A stretch of DNA of 64,000 bases from Marisa cornuarietis (GCA_004794655.1 SMMW01000090.1:434001-498000); one strand, 5' to 3'; numbered from the stretch's first letter, positions 1-12,149 are shown. Numbers and translations: made by a program. The notes: generated from the letters alone by a model not told the origin.

Positions 1-1806
1 GTACGTAATCGAAAGACACGATGTCGGGTTGGGAGGTTATGCGGAGTCAGCAACTATACAATTTTTTTTTTAAACCGCGGGTGCCCGCCTACCCCATTTG
101 TCGTCTGCGACACCCGCCTACGATTCGCTGTTCACGCCGCAGGTGCCGTGTTAGCGCTCAATTAGTCCTTGTCATGTCTCTTCACTGCCAGCAAAAACCT
201 GATCGTCATACACATTTAAATTGTCGTCCACAGCTTGTTTTATTGTGCAGCTGATGGACAGAGCGACAATAAACTTTGTCTTAATGCGCATGCGCAGACT
301 ACCCCAGGAGGGTCACCACCCAGACATCGGGCCACGTGACACAGGCAACCGACAAGAAACGTGGGTCTATCCCGTCAGGTACGCGTCTGTGTACTTGCAT
401 ATCCCTTAAAATTTAACTTATTATTATGATTCACTGAATATCTTTTTATGTTGCTATGACAATTATTATTTACCGAATTTGGAGTTTCGACTTTAGATTT
501 TTGTGTTTTCTTTTAAATTAAAAAGGATGTGGTCTATTGTCCGTAACAGCGAGTATTTTGAAAATTTTAATAAAGGTCAGTGATTGTAGTGGATTTTAAC
601 TTTAGTGTGATGGTGTGAGTCGTCATTTAAATGTAAACCTTTGGGAATCTTTGAAAATTTAGAAATAGCAATAAGGAACGAAACATTACAAAACAAAATT
701 TTGTTTTTCATAAAATAACATGAAAAAAAATGATACACAATATTATTGATGGTTAAAGCCACAAAAATGTCTGCTAATCCATCCAAACATCTGTTCACAC
801 GAAGACACCCGTTTGTCGATAACCACCAGAGCGACTGACCGCTGAGAAATCGCATACGTTGCTTGACCCCCCCCCCACGCACGTGCAGACAAGAGATCAA
901 GCGAGACAAACAAGCGAGAATAAAAATCGCTTTACATTAAACTTTAAAAGTGCATTCCCTTTGAAGAAAAGTATCATCCTACGTGTGTACCAGATGACCC
1001 CCATTAAGGATACGCACGTCTGAACATTTCGGAGGGTTTTTGGTGCGTTAAAATGTTTGTGAAGTCATGGGTATCATTGAAATGTTTATGTCCTTCGTGA
1101 AATGGGAGGTTATATCTAGTTCATTTCTGCTCTCTTAACCTCCTCCCCACACTCAGTTCGTCCCTCCGACCTGTTGCCTTAGGCACACGGCGGCGACAAC
1201 CTCAAGGTAAGGGTGCAGCCATAGCAAAGACGAAGTAAGTACCCGAGATGCGGCTTGCTATAGACATCGTCTCTGGGTGGGCAGAACCGTGCACTGCAAG
1301 GTAGCGATGTTCTGGCCACCCTCGAGTAACAGAGAAATGTGAGTCTTGATTCTGCTCAAAGGCGGCTCACGATTCTCTAACCCTCTCCTCCTGGTCGTTT
1401 GTGGTTAGTTAAAGGTTGGGCAGGCGGGTATCGAAAGTTAAGTGAGTTGTTTCCAGGCATAATGGTTGACCTTCTTTTCATCCCATAGCCATAGTACCAT
1501 GTTCAGTGCTAAATTAATGTCCGTCACCTCCCTGTTTTCAACTCCGGTAGACATTTTTACCGCCGGTAGCCACATTAGCACGCTGAATCAAATAAATTAC
1601 CTGTAAAGAATGCTCGCAAACAGGTAAACAACCGAATTTGTAAAAAGAAAGGACTGAGAGAAATTGATAAATAAACAGATAATGAGATTGAGAGAGAAAC
1701 ACAGCCGCTCTATGATCGTGATCGAAACCATTAATAAAAGGCAGAATAAAGACATTTTCTCCCGCTGAACACCCTCGAGCACCGGGAATTAATATGTAGT
1801 GGAACC

Positions 1807-1808
<2 letters not shown>
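1..1808. other. Intergenic or intronic DNA, no gene recognised
   Basis: AT-rich sequence with scattered stops in all frames. The longest frames (up to about 140 codons) run through simple repeats or lack family resemblance. A GC-richer patch at about 1140-1330 contains donor-like GTAAG strings on the plus strand, but no convincing exon could be built around them. Confidence 0.5.

Positions 1809-1868
<60 letters not shown>
1809..1868. repeat. (AC)30 microsatellite
   Basis: Sixty bases of uninterrupted AC dinucleotide. It generates spurious THTHTH and VCVCVC reading frames on both strands. Confidence 0.97.
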
Positions 1869-1870
<2 letters not shown>

Positions 1871-1983
1871 CTTCAATGGCGACCGTTTTATGTGTTTCCA
1901 GGAAAATGGGCTCACTGCTACAGTTTTAACAGTTGTCTTCTTATATTGGTTCAAAAATATCAAACGCTCAACCAGAAAAAAGA

Positions 1984-2104
<121 letters not shown>

Positions 2105-2108
2105 TACT

Positions 2109-2202
2109 TACGGTCATACGAGTAGTCATCTCTGAATTGGTTTCGCGGAACGCCGGCGGTGACAAGGTCCAGCAGGAGGAGAGCGGAGACGGCTAGCAGC
2201 AT
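2109..2202 (-). CDS. Candidate first coding exon of a secreted protein (signal peptide)
   Basis: On the minus strand an ATG in fair context (TTCACCATGC) opens a frame starting MLLAVSALLLLDLVTAG, a typical signal peptide: a short n-region, a leucine-rich h-region and a small-residue cleavage site around TAG-VP. About 14 hydrophilic residues follow (VPRNQFRDDYSYD). The frame then meets a near-consensus donor, GACC|GTAAGT, in phase 1. The mature start is acidic and tyrosine-containing. The rest of the gene should lie at lower coordinates, but I could not identify an acceptor exon between 1 and 1900. The frame is also open upstream of this ATG to about 2262, so a longer start is possible but less like a signal peptide. 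No family recognised. Confidence 0.5.
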
Positions 2203-2693
2203 GGTGAAGTCCGAGTGATCGTCTGATTCAAATTTTCTTTCTGTGGTGTGTGAACAGTGCAAAACTGTGATGGTGAGGGTAGGTCAAAAAATAAGAAAAC
2301 TTCCCTGCAATAATTATATTTGGCACATCGCATGTAACTTTTGATTTTAGGAGGACGTTCTTTTTTTCTTCGAAACTTGCAGAAAAAGAAAACCTGCTGG
2401 TAAAGTAGACCTACACAGAACATATACAGCCATTCAGAAGACCCAAAGAAGCCGTGGTAAAGGACAAAGTTTCTCATCTCTGCGCGCTAAGCTAAAAAAG
2501 GTTGTGCATGGTTTTGTATGCTAGAATCTGGCATTTACTACCTGGCAGCCGGTTGTGGAGACGGACAGGTACGTTTTACAGTTAATTTAGCTGCTGTTGA
2601 CATAACCAGTGTTTTCCCTTTTACCCAACCCACAGTATCACATGAATATCCAGTCCTAAATCATGGGAAGATCAGTTATGCATTTCAGCAACA

Positions 2694-3154
2694 ACGACAC
2701 TTAATCCCCTAGACTTTTAATCCCCAGACACTTAATTCTCAAAATTAAATTTCAACAAAATTATGAAGTGAATGGAAAATTTAATTCAAATTCAAATAAT
2801 TATTTTCATGTAAACATCAAACTAAGTTTGACAACTAAAATAATACTTAACTTCAACATCTATAACGTTAGTTCAAGTTCATGTGAGCTATTAAAGTCAA
2901 TGTTCTTCAACAATATGATATGAAAAGTGTTGTTAATCAATATGACAGGTAAGCTAATGATCGGAGGTACCCTAATTGGGGTGATTGTTACGTCTCATTA
3001 GAGTTACCACGCGACACATTTCTCTTACGGTTAAAATATTTCAAGTTCACAAAACATCAGTTTTGAGTGTTGTGTCGCGATTTTGGGGCATTTTTGAGGA
3101 TTAAGTGTCTGGGGATTAAGTGGCTAGGGATTAAATGTCTGGGGATTAAGTGTC
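2694..3154. mobile_element. Foldback/MITE-like element with sub-repeated inverted ends
   Basis: The left end (2694-2746) contains CACTTAATCCCC, TTTTAATCCCCAGACACTTAATTCTCAAAA-type sub-repeats. The right end (3092-3154) carries their reverse complement as four copies of a GGGATTAAGTGTCT-like unit. The interior of about 345 bases is AT-rich and has no coding capacity. Inverted, internally repetitive ends are the hallmark of foldback-type non-autonomous DNA elements. No clear target-site duplication was found. Confidence 0.65.
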
Positions 3155-3323
3155 CAGTCTGACACAGCCATAGCATAACATCATAACATAATAACACCAT
3201 GACATCATAACATCAGGTTCACTACAAAGTATGATCTGTGCACATTCCTTGTAGCATCAATCCTGCTAATTAATTACAATGTCTTATACATTTGATGATA
3301 TTAATTTTGCGTTATTTATTAAA

Positions 3324-3589
3324 GGAAAAACAAGGAAAAGAAAGTGGCGTGTCAGACCATGTATCAAGCTAAGGATGAAGCCTGGTGCGTACTATGCTCT
3401 GATGCAGGAGATGGATGCTGATGATAAAGGGATTCGTACCGCAAGTTTTTACGGATAAGCCCTCGTCACACTGTCTTTGATATGCTTCTTTCGCGGTTAG
3501 ATCCGCATATCAAACAACTGAACACCAACACGCGCCAATGCATTGCGCCTGGAAAGTGGCTTACTATGAGTTTACGATTTTTAGTACAG
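3324..3589 (+). pseudogene. PIF/Harbinger transposase N-terminal fragment (frameshifted)
   Basis: Two adjacent plus-strand frames together give a recognisable Harbinger (HARBI1-like) N-terminal region. The first has KWRVRPC, then GAYYALMQEMDADDKG. After a single-base frameshift near 3446 the second has RKFLRISPRHTVFDMLLSRL, then DPHIKQLNTNTR, then APGKWLTMSLRFL. In the family this region reads as an R.WWVRP block, GAY.NLM.E, FLR..P..F..LL..V.P.I, then P...L...LRFLATG. The segment is preceded by an AG (TATTAAAG|GAAAAAC) and ends at CAG|GTGGGT, a possible splice donor exactly before the expected glycine. No DDE catalytic region follows, so it is a dead fragment. Confidence 0.7.
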
Positions 3590-3592
3590 GTG

Positions 3593-4110
3593 GGTTCTGA
3601 GGTTCAGACACAGGTGGAATATCATCCTCTGTCATTTTCTTCGATTTCGAACACATACTAAATAAAGAATTTCCATTTGTTTATATTACACACTAAGTCC
3701 TGACGACAGATTGTAAATGGCTATGATACTTTGTGCTTAAAGTATAACACATTATGTTATGATGAAAAGATAATACCTACCAACAAAGATACATAGATGT
3801 TGTTATAATAAAAATGTGCACTATTTTAGCTGTAAATGTGTAGTAAAGTTTGTTTCCGCTCACTTCTTTCAATTCATTATATTTTTTTTAATCGTCTTGA
3901 GCAAACGACACATGCGAAACATGCAAGATGATAACTGTTGTTTTTAAAGATCAGTATTTGAAGAAAGGTAATGATTGTATCCTATAAGTTTTTTGTTGAA
4001 CATCAGTAAGAAGTAAACACTGCTTATAGAATGATCTTGGAGAAACTTTGTCAGCTCTAGTTTCTGACTCACTGACCTGAGAATAAATCCCAGGTTTATT
4101 TCTATTTCTA
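3593..4110. other. AT-rich spacer, nothing recognised
   Basis: Low-complexity AT-rich DNA after the Harbinger fragment. No coding frame, repeat family or RNA gene was seen. Confidence 0.4.
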
Positions 4111-4152
4111 ATGCCAGGCCTCAGGGTGCTAAAAACAATATTCTATGTAACA

Positions 4153-4157
<5 letters not shown>

Positions 4158-4249
<92 letters not shown>
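4158..4249. repeat. (GT)46 microsatellite
   Basis: 92 bases of uninterrupted GT dinucleotide. Confidence 0.97.
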
Positions 4250-4250
<1 letters not shown>

Positions 4251-4959
4251 CCAAAGTTTAATACACAACGGGAAAAGCAAGTCCAATGGTGTTGCGCTTA
4301 AATGATAGACTGACGTTGTGAATCATGTCCGATCAAAATTTCGGGTTTACTGACTTGTTTTCCTCTTTAACTATTGCCGTTTTAAGATTGCACGGGCCAG
4401 CAGTTTTCATCTTGTTGTGCTGAAATATTTGTCAGGAAGGGAGAACCACGGGCTCACTATTTTTTTTTAATTCGCGTGGATTTTAATTATTTCTGTCTAC
4501 AATTGTGGCTGAATGTTACAAGGGATCCGACTCAAACATGAATATGGATGTTTTGACCGTCTCAGTCCCATTAAATATCCATCTCTTCCCCCTTCTCTGC
4601 CTCTATCTTTCTCTCTTTCTCTCCAGAAAATAAAGTCTACGCTTTACAAACTAGAATTAATGCTGTATGTGTGTCAAAACCTGTGATCGCCTGCTGAGCC
4701 CTTTTGCCACCACCGGCAAAGCTAGAAATAAAACTTTCTAAGAAATGATTGTCATAAAGATTTTTAGTAGCTACTTAATGACCCAATAACTATCTTTGCC
4801 TTCCTACTCACCTTTAACTGACGCGAATGTCTTCCCACGTCACTGAATATTAAATTTACTGTTTTCCTCCCTCTTTATAAACAGAGCCGCGTGACTCGCT
4901 AAACAAAAAGGACATCCATTTAAATACTTATTTGCTGGAATTATCCAGGAGATTCTAAC

Positions 4960-5510
4960 TTCAAAAGCCAACGAAATGCTAGATAGATGGAGGGAAAAGA
5001 TACAACCTTGGGTCGCGGATGATCTCCTAAATCTCTGTGATAAAAGGAAGGTGGAGAGAAAGGATAGGCCATCTCGAAGAAGCCTCCAAGTACAAAGCTG
5101 TGAATTGCGATATCAGTTAGGGGAGGAATGCAGCTAGGGAGAACTGGATCGAGGACTAATGTTGGAACATAGAGAAAGAAATGGTACGGGTTAACATCAA
5201 AATGTCCGCCAGCTATTGAAGACCTTCATCAAGGCAGGTCATCGCCAGACTTCATTCATCAAAGACAGCAGCAATCTCATGAAAAACTCGGTTGGACTAA
5301 AACGATAGACTGAATATTGCAACGACCTGCACAACCTCCAGGTAACGATAAACATCCTCCAAAGCTAACACCAGCAAGTCTAAAGACCTGCCAGTCGTAT
5401 GGGAAGAGGTCGAAAGAGCAGTACGTAGTCTGGGGGGACGAAACTCCCCTGGAGGTGACAACACTGAGTTCCTCAAGCTAGGTGAAGAAGAAACAACATA
5501 AAATCCATTG
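4960..5510 (+). pseudogene. RTE-like non-LTR retroposon fragment (linker plus start of reverse transcriptase)
   Basis: Broken plus-strand frames give IQPWVADDLLNLCDKRK, then SKYKAVNCDI, then ARENWIED.C.NIEKEM. Further on come EEVERAVRSL and NSPGGDN(T)EFLKLGEE. This is the order of motifs between the endonuclease and the first reverse-transcriptase block of RTE-clade elements (family form: KPW.T..IL.LCD.RR, then EEV..A...LK.GK.PG.DNI..ELLK.GGE). Several stops and shifts are present and no full-length frame exists. It is an old, 5'-internal piece of a LINE. Confidence 0.7.
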
Positions 5511-5519
5511 GTTGGATAT

Positions 5520-6440
5520 TTAGTTGGTTGGTTGATTGATTAGACTTAAAAAGCACTTCCACTTTGGGATGATGTCTCTCTCAAGAAAAGGAGTAATAAA
5601 AGAGCGCCTAAAATCGAAGTACCTGGTGTACCCGGTGTACCCGGAGAAAACCCCCGGTGGACAGTTCTATAGACAGATATCACATTTAGAGAAGCACAGG
5701 TGTCCCAAGATGAGATGTGAACCATGATCACCCAATCCTCTTGGCAGCTAGTGACAAGCGAATGATTTACACTGCTCTGCCTGCACTGCATTTTTATCCC
5801 CGTTCCTCTAAGATATGCCAACTAGATTTTGTAAAACCAAATCTCAAGACTTTGCTAGTGTATAAAATTATGATTAAACGGGCCTATTATTGAATATAAC
5901 ATTGCGTTATTCCTTTGACGGACCCATTGATACAAGTTATAATATATCACTTTCACAGTTGATAATAGTATCCTAAATCATTTCCTATATAATGTTATTA
6001 TTTAATTCCAAGAATACAGACTAGAAAATGCAGAAGTCCATATGGGAAAATGGACTTTTGGCGATAGTACGCTTCCTCGAACCAGACATCTTTAGATAGG
6101 TGTACTACTCACCTGTTGCCAAGTCTTTTTTGATGTTTTTGCACTTCTAGAGGCTGCACAGCATCCCAAGGGCTGGATTTCTTTCTGTCGTCCTAGATCC
6201 CAGCAGCTCCGTTTATATTCGTTCCTTGCATCCCCCAGACCATCATCCATCACTGACATTGCCTGACGTCACTAAGACAACAGTCGATGGAGAGGGTGTC
6301 ACGTGAGATGCCAAAATGTCACAATGAACTCGTCAAATCTGCCGGAAGTGTGGGCTGAATTCTTGACCTTTTTTTTCTCTGTCTCTCTTTTTTTTTAATG
6401 GTGTGGGTGGAGACCTTTTAAACCAACCACGTTTTCTCAT
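5520..6440. other. Spacer with a possible short dispersed repeat
   Basis: 5521-5760 has an interspersed-repeat feel (GGTTGGTTGATTGATTAGAC, then a twice-repeated TACCCGG unit and GAGAAAACCCCCGG), but its family is not certain. The frames read across it (63 and 91 codons) show no protein resemblance. 5760-6440 shows nothing recognisable. Confidence 0.3.
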
Positions 6441-6672
6441 TCAAATTTTACGTGTGCGTTATATGTCTGGGCGTGCGTGCATGTTTGCAGGTATGCATGC
6501 GTGCGCGTGGGGCGTACCCATAGGTCAGACTTGTCGACAGAAAAAACGGTTTTCCGGCTTTGAACACGTGACGTGATGCTGTGGGTCGAGAAGGCCCATT
6601 GCGCAAACGTCTCACGCTTTCGTCATCAGAGTCCTCCAGACATGCATTAGCTCTACCGTCTCCGCCACTCAC

Positions 6673-6776
6673 TCCGTGTCCCGGATGTTTGACCTGAGGG
6701 TCACATCTTCCGTGTTGTACGAGCTGCTGCGGAGGAGAGCTGGTTTCTTTCTTGTGAACTGCTTAAAATAGGCCAT
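6673..6776 (-). CDS. Candidate first coding exon with perfect Kozak start
   Basis: Minus-strand ATG in the ideal context CACCATGG opens 34 codons plus two bases: MAYFKQFTRKKPALLRSSS followed by YNTEDVTLRSNIRDT. It ends at a strong donor GGA|GTGAGT (phase 2). The peptide is basic and serine-rich with no signal sequence, so the product would start in the cytosol or nucleus. The next exon should lie below 6673, but I found no partner. The exon is short, but a perfect start context and a strong donor flanking an open frame are unlikely together by chance. No family recognised. Confidence 0.4.
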
Positions 6777-6779
6777 GGT

Positions 6780-7820
6780 GAGACGGTCAAGTGTGGTCTC
6801 AGGGCCTGACGAACGAGCGGAATAGATTATTGGCTTGCAAGTATATTGTGCTAAAAAAAAATCTGTGCGTTTAAGGGATTAAAAATGGCAACTTCAGCTG
6901 TGAGATGCTCCAGTGTTTTTTTGTTGTTGTTTTTTTTGCTTAACGATGATCTATTACTGAATTCTCTTTACCCACAGAGATTTCGTTACGCGCTACCATG
7001 TTTCTGGAAACAGGAAAACAACTGGGCTACTGGCCACAGCTATTGTGTCGAAAAGGAACACCTTCCAGTTATAAACTGCATTTTCCAACTGAAAAGGTGG
7101 ATTAAGGTTTCAATAGAGTCTTGTTTGATGCAAACTTTCTGTCCTACTTCACGTTTTAAAAAGTCAGCTTTATGAACACGGGAAAGAAAAGTCTATAGTA
7201 CCTACATACACACCTACGTACACACATACATACACAAACAGATATATACACTCACATGTATACACATGTACATACACATATCTATGCAATCATAAAATAC
7301 ACAAACACTTATACACTCACATGCATACACATTGCACATACCCACACATATACATAAACATGTTGCTATTATTATTATTATTATTATCATTATTATTATT
7401 ATACATGGTTCGGCCACTTAAAAGAAGCCCACTTCGTCCGAGCGTATTGTATTATAGGAGCCGGGATGCTTTGAAGTGACCCCTCCTGTAATTGTAGAAC
7501 GCATTTCCCCCGGTAAAGGCGAAGACATGACTGTGCATCATTATTATTATTATTCGCCAGTGGCAATGGCACCACTAAGCTGATGCATAAAATGTAGTAA
7601 CAGGTTCACCGAGAAGAATTTATTCCCCTTGCGGGGAGGTCAGAGGATAGGGAGTATTGACGGTTTAATCGTTTTATGCTGGTTTCGTTAGGTACGAGAG
7701 GAACGGTTTTGGACAGCCCCACTTCTATCATCCATCACCGTCAATAGACACCCAAAGCCGGGAACGCTCCTAAAGTGACGTGTATCACATTGGTTGTGAT
7801 GTGCTCAGATACTTGTGTGT
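6780..7820. other. Spacer with imperfect ACAT-rich and ATT-rich repeats
   Basis: 7200-7360 is an imperfect, purine/pyrimidine-alternating TACACATA-rich tract. 7367-7402 is an ATT microsatellite with one interruption. 7398-7780 is unassigned. The 96-codon frame at 6885 looks hydrophobic only because it reads through poly-T. Confidence 0.45.
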
Positions 7821-7827
7821 CAAGAAC

Positions 7828-8280
7828 TCATCGTGACGTGCATCATATACACATCATAACTTCATTCAACATATCGTCGTGACGTGCATCATATACACCT
7901 CGTAACGTCATCAAACATATCGTCGTGACGTGCATCATATACACCTCGTAACGTCATCAAACATATCGTCGTGACGTGCATCATATACACATCGTAACGT
8001 CATCAAACATATCGTCGTGACGTGCATCATATACACCTCGTAACGTCATCAAACATATCGTCGTGACGTGCATCATATACACATCGTAACGTCATCAAAC
8101 ATATCGTCGTGACGTGCATCATATACACCTCGTAACGTCATCAAACATATCGTCGTGACGTGCATCATATACACCTCGTAACGTCATCAAACATATCGTC
8201 GTGACGTGCATCATATACACATCGTAACGTCATCAAACATATCGTAGTGACGTGCATCATATACACATGGTAACTTTATC
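7828..8280. repeat. 46-bp minisatellite, ten units
   Basis: The string GTGACGTGCATCATATACAC recurs at 7833 and then every 46 bases to 8247, ten times without a change of register. The rest of the unit reads CTCGTAACGTCATCAAACAT, with AC/TC variation (ACACCT or ACACAT). The first and last units are more diverged, as expected for the edges of a homogenising array. Each unit carries a TGACGT and an ACGTCA string. Confidence 0.96.
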
Positions 8281-8284
8281 GTGA

Positions 8285-9358
8285 CGCAGCGGTTGTGACA
8301 TGGAAACAGAAGATGCAGTAGTCACGAGCGTAACACTATATTTCTGATAATCGGGTACAGTGGTAACTGCAGTAACGTTATAGTAACATCTGTAACTGCG
8401 TCGACCACAAGCGTAGCAATTTGCTCAGGAAGTTTTGTAACTACGTGGTGTAACAGCAACAGCTGACATTAAATATTTGAACCTTAATAAAGTGTCCATT
8501 ATGTAAGCTATGCCAGCCTCTTACAGAAGGGTTTAACAATTTAACAAAGTATCAAAAATTAACAAGATAATATGAACATACAACTTTATATTAAAAAAAT
8601 ATGAAAATCTTAACATAATCTCAAGCGCATGTGATCAAGGGGGATTTCAATATTAGTTACGGATGAAAGGAATGAATGCCAAAACAGCGCGACAAGACTT
8701 TCGTATCACACAATCTTTGACTAAATATTACCTTGAATATGTCAACGAAAGATGTACCAAGCCTCAAAATAACTTCACGCATGATGTAACATGCTTAAAG
8801 CCATTCGCCATGTCTACACTCAGTGCGCATCCGTCTACTATGCAAGATAACTTTTCTCTTTTTTTCTCCTATCAGGGTTTTTTTTTTTTTGTTTGTTTTT
8901 TTGTGTTTACTAGGTGTGACCCTATATTTTCAATGCAGGCCGAGGGGAAAGAGCGCTGAAAAGGTTCTAATGCAGCTGGAATTTAATGATAATAATAACT
9001 GAAGATTTTTATGGCGCATATTCACACTCATGGAGATCTGTAGCTCATCGCCTTCGACACTAGTTATAGTTATCGGTATCTGTGGTGGGATCGGCTGTAA
9101 AGCGGGAGATAATGAACATGCAGTTTAAGGAGAGGAGGGGGAATTGGGTGTTTTATGGCGAACCAGCAGCTAAGGTAGCCAGCCTGTGAAAAAGCAGTTG
9201 AACATTTAAGTCTTCTAAAAGCATTTTTTCTTAAGATCTTCAATTTCCCTTTATATCTTACACAGCCCGCGGTCACCTAGATAGTGCTCTGTGGATGGAA
9301 TGGAGTAATAATTCGTCTTCCGAAATAGATAAAAAGCAAATGCACTCTATGTATCCAT
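8285..9358. other. Spacer with fragments of dispersed repeats
   Basis: 8285-8480 is rich in GTAAC strings. 8985-9040 resembles the tail of the L2-like element at 22.1 kb (shared string GCGCATATTCACACTCAT). 9128-9185 carries a TGTTTTATGGCGAACCAGCAGCTAAG-like motif that recurs near 35.3 kb and 58.15 kb. No gene seen. Confidence 0.45.

Positions 9359-9359
<1 letters not shown>

Positions 9360-9409
<50 letters not shown>
9360..9409. repeat. (AC)n microsatellite
   Basis: About 50 bases of AC followed by AGAGAG and an A-run. Confidence 0.95.
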
Positions 9410-9411
<2 letters not shown>

Positions 9412-12059
9412 GAGAGAGAAAAAAAAACTAGAACTCTTCCTCCTTCAAAAAGGAATATTGACTATTGGCTACATTATTATTTAAACCGTGACCTAAGTAT
9501 ATAATTTCCATAATAATATACAGATTTGCAAACAAAAGACAAGCCAACGGCCCACGTGTATTGAAACAGGATGTCGGTCTTTTGTAAGCTAAGGGCGATT
9601 CCACACAAGGAAAATCACTGCATACATTTGCTTTCGGGTCCCGTACAGCCTGGGAGAACAATCATCTGAAGGCCAGCACAAGATGGGCAATGTTAACAAC
9701 GTGCGCACCGTGCTGGTCAGTCGACTGTCTTCCGTCTTGCTCCATTTCCTCCTTCAAAAAGTCGATCAGCCATTGGCTCGCGATCTAGCAAAGTGGGAAT
9801 GTCTGAGCCCCGAGGGTTTCCCCCACACAATCCCAAGCCAGCCTTGTCACCTGCACCACCATTTAGTTGCGTCACAGCAAGAAGACCCCAACCATGCACT
9901 TGCACTCCCTTTTGAGGTAGTCTATGGACCGTGAAAGACAAACAGATACCTCGAGGCAATCCTAATTTTGTTTTGTAACACTAGTCCTTCTCCCCCCAAC
10001 ACCCCCCCCCCCACACACACACAGAGCCACCACCAGCACCAATATGAAAGTTTGATTAGCAAGGGCTGAGGGAGACTGACTCTGCTGGTAGTAGACACGT
10101 ATATAAGAAATTGAACTGTAAGTCGGTGGTTGTAGACATCAACAACTACAGTGAACGCATGTGCGGTCCTCAGCTTCTTGACGTCAATCTTGGCCTTTCA
10201 TTTCATGCGGACGGCCGTGGGATTCACAGACTGATCTCAACCCTCAAATCCGACTGTTCATAGATTAACACAAGCGTTTTCCGATGCTTCTTCACTGCAG
10301 GGATTACCTTTGGGGGAGAGCCGAGGAGCTCCGCAGACTCCCGCAGTCGTCTGCCTCGTCCCTCCACTGTTCGAAGCGTGATATTACCAAGAGGCTATTG
10401 TATGTTACACAAAACCCTCGGCAGTGCAAGTAGATATTGAGTGTCAGGTGATTCCCAAACAAATGAGCCACTTCATGAGACGACAAATGCACACTTCCTC
10501 CCATCCCCGCACGATCTTCAGTACATTAGACCTCTTTCTGGTGTCAAGATTTCAAGACAGCGCAAGCAGGAATGTCTATTATGGGAAAAGGAGGGGGGAC
10601 TAATAGTTGTTCACAGCTTTCACTTTCAAGAGTAATCTCTCGTGAGCATAACAGGAATCAGCTGCCTTTCTTCACACACTTGTGACGTCTCATAGGGAGA
10701 TTCTCAACCCTCATCAGACAGCACGTAAGCCTAGCACTCACTATTCCTTTGATAGCTCCTTTCTCTGTTTGCTTTTTTTGTATTCGAATAAAAGGGGAGT
10801 TCTCTTTTAACGGTCTCCCTTTGCTTTTTACAAACACGTATTTCTTTTCCCTTTTTTCATATTTAGTTTGCAATTGTTTTTAAGATTCACTCTCTGCACT
10901 TGTTCTAACCCACCCACTCATTCACTCCCGTGGTTCAGTGCTCACCTGATGGTAAATGATACACAAACGAGATACGCGCCGCCCTTTTTGTGTGTAGGGG
11001 GGGGGAGGAGCTCTCAAACATACACATCATTTCTTTTTCCCTGCTCCCCTACCCCTAGAAAAAAAATCCTTCACTTGTTTACGGACGGGCGGGTGACAGA
11101 GCGGTAAAAACAGCCAGGATCTTGGGTTGTGGATTCAGATCTCGGTTCTGGATTATGTGATGTTCTTTGGACGCGATATCTGTTGGTGAGTGTGGACTGG
11201 CTCACGTGACACAGCCTCAGTTACGTCCAGTTGCTGTAAATCATCTACCAACCTGCGGGTGCTTCCACCCATTGGTGCACGTGAAAAACGTGCAAAAATA
11301 GACAAATTCACCATTGCCGACTGCTTCCGCTTGATTAATTGACTTTCTTCAGGAGTAAACACTGAGTGATCTTTTCTTAAGCTGTATTTTTTCTGTGCAA
11401 TCTGTGTCAATGTTATTTCATTCCACAGCATCATCTGTTCTATTCTACAGCAGCGTCTATTGGTGTTCCTTTAGGTCTTGAATTTGCAGCTCTTTGTGAT
11501 TTTATTGTCGATGTTGTTTCGTTAACTGAAGCTTACTTAAATAAATAATAAACATGGTGTCAGTTTTACTCCAAAGCCATTTTTCTTTTTCTACTTTGAA
11601 TTCGAGGCGTGAATTTGTTATAAGAATGGAGTCTTTAGAAAGTAATACATTTTCATAATTTGGAATAGTTTTGAGTATGTCTGGGTACCCAGTCAGTAGC
11701 TGGATCAGCTGTGGTAGTAACATACGGGACTAGAAGGAAATATTTTCCGCGGAGTGGTGTCGAACCGGCTAGTGTGCACGGTCTTACATGTGGTTGTTTT
11801 AATCACTTGCCTACTCACTAACTCTCCTCTTTGTGCGAGGTACCAGTAGGAAAATTTACACATACTGGTGTCTCAATGACTTTTCTTTCAAAGCTATAAG
11901 GTGGTGAGTGGATGGGTGTGTTGTGTGTTAAAGCCAAGCAATCTAAGCTAATCTTTGAGGCTGTATGGGTTGTGGGTGCTTGTGAGGGAAGGAGGAACTG
12001 GGGGTAAAGTAAATTTGGGAGCTTTAAAAAGAAGACGGCTCCTTTCGCTTTTCTTGCAT

Positions 12060-12060
<1 letters not shown>
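9410..12060. other. Gene-poor stretch, possible tRNA-like SINE remnants
   Basis: No supported exon. 9995-10022 is a C-run followed by AC repeats. Around 11085-11150 on the plus strand, and around 11750-11820 on the minus strand (GGTTCGACACC), there are weak tRNA A/B-box-like strings that could be old tRNA-derived SINEs. Neither folds convincingly by eye. Confidence 0.35.
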
Positions 12061-12137
<77 letters not shown>

Positions 12138-12147
12138 CTCTCTCTCA
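12061..12147. repeat. Compound (CT)n(AC)n(CT)n microsatellite
   Basis: CT tract 12061-12082, AC tract to about 12134, then a second CT tract. The reading frames across it are artefacts. Confidence 0.95.
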
Positions 12148-12149
12148 TT

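Noticed and set aside
4111..4305. VCVCVC and THTHTH frames here and at 1.8, 9.3, 12.0, 17.5, 31.8 and 40.4 kb
   Set aside because: AC/GT repeats give open frames with no stops by construction.
6885..7175. Apparent secreted or membrane protein starting MATSAVRCSSVFLLLFFLL
   Set aside because: The hydrophobic run comes from a poly-T/GTT tract. The remainder has no recognisable domain and no splice context.
7828..8280. CRISPR-like array (regular direct repeats)
   Set aside because: The repeats are contiguous tandem units with no unique spacers, and the genome is eukaryotic.
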